From Tolypothrix sp. NIES-4075 (GTDB lineage Bacteria; Cyanobacteriota; Cyanobacteriia; Cyanobacteriales; Nostocaceae): a DNA stretch of 64,000 bases. The translations under genes were made by a program, and so were the position numbers. The stretch is taken from contig NZ_BDUC01000002.1 in NCBI RefSeq assembly GCF_002218085.1, positions 961,344 to 1,025,343 on the forward strand, read 5' to 3'. Under the pieces are notes generated by a model that worked only from the letters and a program-made list of their open reading frames with translations, did no database searches and was not told the DNA's origin. This document shows positions 58,848 to 64,000 of this stretch, piece by piece (position 1 is the first letter of the stretch; each line of letters opens with the position of its first letter).

Positions 58848-59480
58848 TTAATTTTTAACTTTTAATTTACTTTCTAGCAAACCAATAGCAAAATCTGCAA
58901 TTAAAGCAATTATCGCTGCTGGAATTGCCCCAGCTAAAATTAAATCATTATTTACAACTGAAATTCCGCGAAAAATTAATTCACCCAAACCACCAGCACC
59001 AATTGCAGCTGCGATGGTTGCAATACCAATCGCAATCACCGTCGCTACGCGCACACCCGCAAGAATCACTTGCATTGCCAAGGGAATCTCAACTTGCAGC
59101 AACAATTGTCTATCTGTCATTCCCATACCCCGTCCAGCTTCCCGAATCGCTGGATCGACACTAGTAATACCAGTATAAGTGTTGCGGATGATCGGTAAGA
59201 ATGAATATAAAGTAAGTGCAACAATTGCTGGAGTTGCGCCAATTCCGCCAATAAATGGCACAGGAATGAGTAAGCCAAATAGCGCCAAACTGGGAATTGT
59301 TTGCAGAATATTCGCAATAATGAGAATTGGTTGGCGCAAGCTTGTTACGCGGGTAATCAAAATGCCTAAAGGAATGCCTATCAGTATGGCAATTACAATT
59401 GCAATGCTTACCAAAAATAAATGTTCTAGCGTATGCTGGAGGATTTCTGGAGCGTATTTGATGAGGAAGAAATTGTTCAT
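58848..59480 (-). CDS. osmoprotectant ABC transporter permease (OpuCB-like)
   Basis: 210 residues, five or six membrane helices, with the BPD permease EAA-type loop (DPAIREAGRGMGMTDRQLLL). The start is the ATG that overlaps the ATPase stop by 4 bases; an upstream start would add 13 non-hydrophobic residues. OpuC and YehWXYZ systems usually have two permease genes; only one is present here, so a homodimer is expected. Confidence 0.88.
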   Translation of the reverse strand: MNNFFLIKYAPEILQHTLEHLFLVSIAIVIAILIGIPLGILITRVTSLRQPILIIANILQTIPSLALFGLLIPVPFIGGIGATPAIVALTLYSFLPIIRNTYTGITSVDPAIREAGRGMGMTDRQLLLQVEIPLAMQVILAGVRVATVIAIGIATIAAAIGAGGLGELIFRGISVVNNDLILAGAIPAAIIALIADFAIGLLESKLKVKN

Positions 59481-60247
59481 AAACTGTCTTTGGAGAAAGT
59501 TTCTAGGGTACGCAGACATTCGAGAAAGGCAAGAGCTTCTGGATGAGGCGATCGCCTAAATTCTGCTGGCGTATCTAATACTACCAATTCTCCTCCATAC
59601 ATTAAACCAATTCTTGATGCTAAAACAAAAGCTTCTTGAATATCATGCGTGACAAAAACAACTGTTTTACCTAATTCTTGCTGTAACTTTCTAAATTCTT
59701 GTTGTAATTCTAAACGTGTAATTGGATCGAGTGCGCCAAAGGGTTCATCCATCATTAAAACGGGCGGATCGGCTGCTAGCGCCCTCGCTACACCCACCCT
59801 TTGCCTTTGTCCTCCCGAAAGTTCATGAGGATATCTTTGGGCGAATTCTTCGGGATTTAAACCGACTAATTGCAACAATTCATTAACTCGCGTTTTAATT
59901 TGTTTTGATTTCCAATTTTCCAAAGAAGGAACTAAACCCACATTACGTTCAACAGTGAAATGGGGAAATAAACCAGTTTCTTGAATTACATAACCAATTT
60001 TGCGCCGCAGTTTAATTTCATTCCATTGAGTTGTGGGAATGCCATCAAATAAAACTTCGCCTTGTGTCGGTATAAACAGGCGATTAATTAATTTCATCGT
60101 TGTAGTTTTGCCGCTACCACTGCGTCCAAGTAATACCAGTGCCTCTCCTTGACGGATGGTGAAGTTGAGATTTGATACTAAAGGACGATTATTGCGGCTA
60201 AAGGTGACATTGCGGAATTCGACAGCGATTTGGTTATTTTGCGGCAT
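59477..60247 (-). CDS. osmoprotectant ABC transporter ATP-binding protein (OpuCA-like)
   Basis: 256 residues: Walker A GRSGSGKTTTMKLINRL, Q-loop GYVIQETGLFPHFTVERNV, signature LSGGQRQRVGVARALA, Walker B VLMMDEPFGALDPITR, H-loop VVFVTHDIQEAFVLA. It ends soon after the H-loop region, without the C-terminal CBS pair that senses ionic strength in OpuA/OpuCA, so regulation must differ. First gene of the operon. Confidence 0.9.
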   Translation of the reverse strand: MPQNNQIAVEFRNVTFSRNNRPLVSNLNFTIRQGEALVLLGRSGSGKTTTMKLINRLFIPTQGEVLFDGIPTTQWNEIKLRRKIGYVIQETGLFPHFTVERNVGLVPSLENWKSKQIKTRVNELLQLVGLNPEEFAQRYPHELSGGQRQRVGVARALAADPPVLMMDEPFGALDPITRLELQQEFRKLQQELGKTVVFVTHDIQEAFVLASRIGLMYGGELVVLDTPAEFRRSPHPEALAFLECLRTLETFSKDSL

Positions 60248-60429
60248 GGGTGATTGGTGCAGGCTGGCTTTATGTAATTATGCGATGATTTTGCGTTTGG
60301 TGATGCTAGCCTAAAGGCTACGGCTACAGGTACACAACCTGCCACTATAGGTTTTAATTCTAGGTATTGCTTACTATATCGGAAAGATATAGACTACAAA
60401 TAGAAACCTGGGTGTATTATTTATCAAGC

Positions 60430-60683
60430 ATGGAACTTGTAACACTGGCTACCATAATCACAAAACTGATTTTTTCAGAAGCCTTGAAAGAGGGTGGAAA
60501 AACCCTAGGGAAGGGTGTTTCCGAACAAGTCGCTCGTTTGGTTACTGTTATTCGTGAGAAATTTAAGGCAGTGGGAACGGAAGGAATACTGACACGAAAA
60601 TAAATCAAGCAGCAGAACGCATTAGATATTGGTTAAGGCAAAGACGAGTTGATGTCCAAATGACAAAGGATGTAGAGAAATAA
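60430..60683 (+). pseudogene. frameshifted remnant of a short helical protein
   Basis: A frame starting MELVTLATIITKLIFSEALK and containing GGKTLGKGVSEQVARLVTVI ends at 60603. A -1 shift a few bases earlier continues as NQAAERIRYWLRQRRVDVQM to a stop at 60683. The first part resembles the short N-terminal helical modules found in front of larger cyanobacterial effector-type proteins; that resemblance is uncertain. Either a 57-residue protein or, more likely, the eroded end piece of a longer gene. Confidence 0.35.
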
Positions 60684-60723
60684 TACCTATTTATCTAAGT
60701 TAGGACTAACTAAATTAATAGTA

Positions 60724-61149
60724 TTACTGCGGTAAAAATACGCGCTCAAATGGTTGGCGACGATAGCGACGATAAATGTCGAAGTCTTTATCAAGAGTGG
60801 CGATCGCACTAATATTCAAACGTTCAGAAACCGCGACTAATGACAAATCGGCAAAATCTCCTGGTAAACTAGCGTACTGAGAATTGAGTTCGGCGATACG
60901 TGCAAAATCTTCTACTAATAGCGGCTCACATTTGTAGATATTATTAGCAACAGCAGATAAAAAGTTATTTTGCAATTGCCAGTTAGGAGCTAATAACCAC
61001 ATTACCTCGGTAACACAACCAACTGTAGTTAATAGCTCACTGGTACAACTAGCAAAAAAGCCACGCACTTGTCTGTGATATTCATCTGTCGAATCGTAAT
61101 AAGCGACTAATATTGATGTATCTATAAGAATAACAGGGTGATAAGTCAT
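60724..61149 (-). CDS. PIN-domain toxin (VapC-like)
   Basis: 141 residues. The acidic metal-site residues of PIN ribonucleases are present: Asp10 in VILIDTSILVAYYD, Glu in VTEVMWLLAP, and LPGDFADLSLVAVSERLN with IATLDKDFDIYR. Such toxins cut tRNA or rRNA. The ATG overlaps the antitoxin stop by 4 bases, the usual vapBC order. Confidence 0.85.
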   Translation of the reverse strand: MTYHPVILIDTSILVAYYDSTDEYHRQVRGFFASCTSELLTTVGCVTEVMWLLAPNWQLQNNFLSAVANNIYKCEPLLVEDFARIAELNSQYASLPGDFADLSLVAVSERLNISAIATLDKDFDIYRRYRRQPFERVFLPQ

Positions 61150-61427
61150 ACTTCCTGCTTTTGAGAACGTTCATGTCGCTGTTGTAGATGTTCGGCAATA
61201 TATTTCCTTCGCACATCTCGGTCAGATAAATTACCAGGGCTATTAGGTAAAGTTCCAGGTAAGCTACCCACTTCTTCTAATCGCTGTAAAACGGTTTTTC
61301 GCGGCTGCAAGCTTTGCCAATGTTCATGCAATAGGCGTTTTATCAATTCATTACTTATTGTTTTTTCCTGAGCGAGAATCTCCACTAAATACTTCTCGGC
61401 TTCGTCATCTAAGTTGACATTGAGCAT
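61146..61427 (-). CDS. VapB-like antitoxin
   Basis: 93 residues. The N-terminal part MLNVNLDDEAEKYLVEILAQ with the following ISNELIKRLLHEHWQ suggests a ribbon-helix-helix-like DNA-binding fold. The charged C-terminal tail (VRRKYIAEHLQQRHERSQKQ) would wrap the toxin. AGGAAT precedes the ATG. Identity rests mainly on its coupled position before the PIN gene. Confidence 0.75.
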   Translation of the reverse strand: MLNVNLDDEAEKYLVEILAQEKTISNELIKRLLHEHWQSLQPRKTVLQRLEEVGSLPGTLPNSPGNLSDRDVRRKYIAEHLQQRHERSQKQEV

Positions 61428-61499
61428 AAAAATTCCTGCCTTTAAATTAGTAAAAAGTTAGCTATTGGCATTGACAATTGTTGCATTATCTGCGATTAA

Positions 61500-63338
61500 C
61501 TACATACTTTGTTTGTATTCTTCCAACAGTTGCGGTATGTAATCATATCCATCTACGCCAATTACAGCGATGATTTTTGGGCGGTGTTGTTGCAATGCAT
61601 TATTAAAAGCTTCTGCACCCATTTGTCCTTGCAAAATTGTCAGTAACGCGGCTGGTTTTCGCCACTCTCGCGAAGCAATTTGATTGAGCAAATACATTCC
61701 CAAACAACCTGTGTAAATTGCTCTGGTAAAATTTGCCATGCTATAATTGGCTTCGGCTAAATTCGCTAAATTTAAACCTTGCAAATATAAATCACCGGAT
61801 GTTTGGGCTGTGTTAAAACCGTCTTCTAAATGTTTGATGGCGATTTGCGGTTGTTCAGTTACTAAGTAGGCTATTCCTAAGCTGCTGACACACAATGCTT
61901 TACTTTGAATATCGCCTAATTGTTCTGACAACTTTAAGCCTTGTTGCAAATAGTTAATTGCCATTTCATAGGTTTCTGGTTCAATTTGTTTGAGCTGCTG
62001 CGCTTGCATAACTTCGCTGTAGCCTAAATTTACTAGCGCGTTGGCTTCTCCTGTTCTGTCTCCTGCTTGTCTGCTGAGTATCAATGCCCGTTGACTGTTG
62101 TTAATCGCCTCGGTATAATTCTCACATGCCACGTAAGTACGGCTGAGATGATTGAGATTGGCTATTTCACAAGGGCGATCGCCTGCATTTCTCGCTATCT
62201 GCAATGCCTCTTGATGAAACTGAATTGAGCGATCGTATTGTCCCATTGCTCGCTGTGAATACCCTAAAAGCGTCAAAATTCGCGCTTTTTCTTGAGTTCC
62301 CTCCGCTTGTCGCAGCGGTTCATCTAAATAATCTAAAGCATCTCGTAAATAACTTCCCGAAAATGAAGCGAAAATTCCGCCGTATAAGGGAAAGTACGCA
62401 CGCTGGGCAAAGTTTCGCAAAATTTGTAACAACACTTGCGAAGAAGCATTGCTATAACGGGTTATACTAACAAAGCCATTTGCTAACTGATTCCAAATCG
62501 CGGCAAATGTCAAAAAAGTTGAAATAGATAACTTTGAACCGGCTTTGACGTTGTAAGCTTGTTGGTCAAACCAGTTAACCAACCCGCGTTGCAAGTATTG
62601 CAAAACCACTGTTAATTCCACCCAGTCGCTATCAGTAATAAAGCGCTGCTGTTGGGCAAATTCAATCGCCGACTGTTCCATTGCCAGGGTGTGAAACAGT
62701 GCTTGAATTAAAGGGCTATTAACTGTCTTTTCCCAACTTGCCCAAGGACCATTTTCACCGGGTACACCACCAAATCCGATTGATGAGCGGTTTTGTTCAT
62801 ACATCCAGCCGAGCAAATTATCAGAAAGTCGTTGCCAAGATGTTAAACCACGGGTGATACCTTCAGATAGTTGCAGAATTTCTTGATTTTCAGATACCTG
62901 CTGTAGGGATTTTGCTAACTGCTGAAGTTGTTGTAAATTTAGGGGATACTTTCGGTTCGGGTCAATGACGCGCAATAATGCCGCAAGCCGATCGCCTGAT
63001 TCTTTAGTAATTTCTTGAACTGCGGAGGCGATCGCATTGTTAGCTTTATTTTGCTCTTGCGTGCGTTGCCATTGATTTTCAATCGTCTTGATTGCTCTTA
63101 AGCTGCGGGTAGCTTTCGCTTTTTTCAGTTCATCTTTTTCTGAGTCTACCAAGCTTTGGGCGGCAGCGAGGCGATCGCTCAAAGCTAACTCAAAAACTTC
63201 CCCCGTCCCCGAACTCACCCCCTTGAGCAACATTTGATAAACTTGCTCAACAGAGCTAATCTTACCCTTGAGGGTAGTTTGGACAATTTCATCGATTAAG
63301 GCTAGATAGCGATCGCGCAATGGCAGAGAATCTGACAC
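61500..63338 (-). CDS. tetratricopeptide-repeat protein
   Basis: 612 residues, cytoplasmic. The N-terminal ~330 residues are helical and unassigned (coiled-coil-like EKDELKKAKATRSLRAIKTI). TPR units follow from about 340: KARILTLLGYSQRAMGQYDR, EIANLNHLSRTYVACENYTE, EANALVNLGYSEVMQAQQLK, ALCVSSLGIAYLVTEQPQIA and GLNLANLAEANYSMANFTRA. A conserved-looking cyanobacterial protein with a probable scaffold role. Separated from the VapBC pair by 72 bases; same strand. Confidence 0.8.
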   Translation of the reverse strand: MSDSLPLRDRYLALIDEIVQTTLKGKISSVEQVYQMLLKGVSSGTGEVFELALSDRLAAAQSLVDSEKDELKKAKATRSLRAIKTIENQWQRTQEQNKANNAIASAVQEITKESGDRLAALLRVIDPNRKYPLNLQQLQQLAKSLQQVSENQEILQLSEGITRGLTSWQRLSDNLLGWMYEQNRSSIGFGGVPGENGPWASWEKTVNSPLIQALFHTLAMEQSAIEFAQQQRFITDSDWVELTVVLQYLQRGLVNWFDQQAYNVKAGSKLSISTFLTFAAIWNQLANGFVSITRYSNASSQVLLQILRNFAQRAYFPLYGGIFASFSGSYLRDALDYLDEPLRQAEGTQEKARILTLLGYSQRAMGQYDRSIQFHQEALQIARNAGDRPCEIANLNHLSRTYVACENYTEAINNSQRALILSRQAGDRTGEANALVNLGYSEVMQAQQLKQIEPETYEMAINYLQQGLKLSEQLGDIQSKALCVSSLGIAYLVTEQPQIAIKHLEDGFNTAQTSGDLYLQGLNLANLAEANYSMANFTRAIYTGCLGMYLLNQIASREWRKPAALLTILQGQMGAEAFNNALQQHRPKIIAVIGVDGYDYIPQLLEEYKQSM

Positions 63339-63384
63339 TTTAGCTAATAGAAAACGTTACGTTAATTCTCATTCTAGTCATTGT

Positions 63385-63550
63385 TGGGGAATGGGGAGTG
63401 GGGAATGGTGAGTCCAGCGCTGCGCTCCTGGTTTCCAAGAGTGCCGGCTCTGGCTCTAGAGTTGGGGTAATGGGTAGTGGGTAAAACGCACATCACTATT
63501 ATCAATTACCGATTACCAATTACCAATTAGCCATTACCAATTTTCAATTA
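63385..63550. repeat. G-rich repeats and their complement flanking a spacer
   Basis: ggggaatggggagtggggaatgg (63388-63410) on the left, gggtaatgggtagtgggtaa near 63465-63484, then attaccgattaccaattacc and related units up to 63550. The two halves can pair. It fills the gap between the TPR gene and the hybrid kinase end. Confidence 0.65.
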
Positions 63551-64000
63551 TCAAGTCCTTCCGGCAAGATTTGCTACCACTGCGGCTAATTCGGCTTGAT
63601 TGACTGGCTTGGAAACGTGTAGCTGAAAGCCTGCTAAAAGCGCTTGCGTGCGGTCTTCTGCCCTAGCATAAGCTGTCAGGGCTACGGCGGGAATCCGTCT
63701 GAGTTGCTCTTGTTCAAGCGCTCTGAGTTGACGAATTAGGGCGTAACCATTTTCTCCTGGCATCCCGATATCGCTTACCAAGACATCAGGTTGAAATGCT
63801 TGCAAAGCAACAAGTGCTTCAATAGCAGATGCGGCTGCTTTTACTTGTACTCCTAATGGTTCTAGCATTGCTTTGATTAACTCGCGGGCATCAAGTTCAT
63901 CATCGACGACAAGCACCCGCAAGCCTTCAAGAATAGGCAAACAATTTTCAGCTACTTCATGCGTGGTGGTGGGTGATAATTGCTCTGGTGTAATTGGCTT
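63551..64000 (-). CDS. receiver end of a hybrid histidine kinase (5' part outside window)
   Basis: The frame is open to the window edge, so at least 150 residues of a larger protein. A receiver domain is complete: VLVVDDELDARELIKAMLEP, the phospho-acceptor Asp in DVLVSDIGMPGENGYALIRQ, VALTAYARAEDRTQAL and the Lys in LHVSKPVNQAELAAVV. The residues before it (PITPEQLSPTTTHEVAENCL) look like the linker found after the ATPase domain of cyanobacterial hybrid kinases. Confidence 0.85.
   Translation of the reverse strand, partial: KPITPEQLSPTTTHEVAENCLPILEGLRVLVVDDELDARELIKAMLEPLGVQVKAAASAIEALVALQAFQPDVLVSDIGMPGENGYALIRQLRALEQEQLRRIPAVALTAYARAEDRTQALLAGFQLHVSKPVNQAELAAVVANLAGRT

Overview
The window comes from a filamentous, probably Nostocales-type, cyanobacterium. 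The evidence is the abundance of the HIP1 octamer (gcgatcgc) inside and between genes, short G-rich repeats of the ggggaatggg type, several two-partner-secretion (TPS) filamentous-haemagglutinin-like proteins, CHAT/CHASE2 signalling proteins, a primitive phytochelatin synthase and a cyanobacterial sigma-like/DUF1822/CHASE2/DUF928 gene set. No rRNA, tRNA, CRISPR array or phage module was recognised. Family names are from reading the sequence and were not checked by search.

Layout. 0-9 kb: housekeeping genes (partial mnmA, SPOR-like envelope protein, NAD(P)HX repair enzyme, SRPBCC protein, uvsE with an Hsp70-like gene, an L,D-transpeptidase). Among them are a 3'-truncated sulfate-binding-protein pseudogene and a small MITE sitting in a G-rich repeat array. 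9-13 kb: a two-gene phosphorelay, a Cache-HAMP hybrid kinase followed by a receiver-kinase. 13.4-24.9 kb: the most system-like region. A four-gene rightward set (sigma-like factor, DUF1822, CHAT-CHASE2 membrane protein, DUF928) faces a two-gene leftward set (TPS haemagglutinin-like protein, then TPR-CHAT protein), so two caspase-fold proteins share a locus with a secreted adhesin-like protein. 25-33 kb: a 42-bp minisatellite, a PaoABC-type aldehyde oxidoreductase operon with a carboxymuconolactone-decarboxylase-like gene, and a second TPS protein. 33.7-40 kb: a large membrane GTPase, an orphan type II thioesterase, and ExbB/ExbD divergent from a long TonB.

40-51.4 kb is a mobile-element landing zone. 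It holds three complete insertion sequences of different families (IS5-like with TAA duplication, IS630-like with TA duplication, IS1-like with an 8-bp duplication) and a MITE whose ends match the IS5-like element. The IS630-like element cuts a Crp/Fnr-type regulator gene near its 5' end, and the empty site can be rebuilt in frame. An OmpR-type two-component operon and a secreted tandem-repeat protein gene carry the same 18-bp dyad upstream, which suggests a small autoregulated regulon.

51.4-64 kb: an exported intradiol dioxygenase, a 21-bp tandem repeat, a MacAB/DevBCA-like exporter operon, a primitive phytochelatin synthase, an OpuC-type osmoprotectant ABC transporter, a VapBC-like toxin-antitoxin pair, a TPR protein and the receiver end of another hybrid kinase cut by the window edge.

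A theme across the window is repeat DNA invading coding sequence: several proteins contain Gly/Arg/Pro/Ser-rich peptides that are plainly translated copies of the intergenic G-rich repeats, inserted without breaking the frame.
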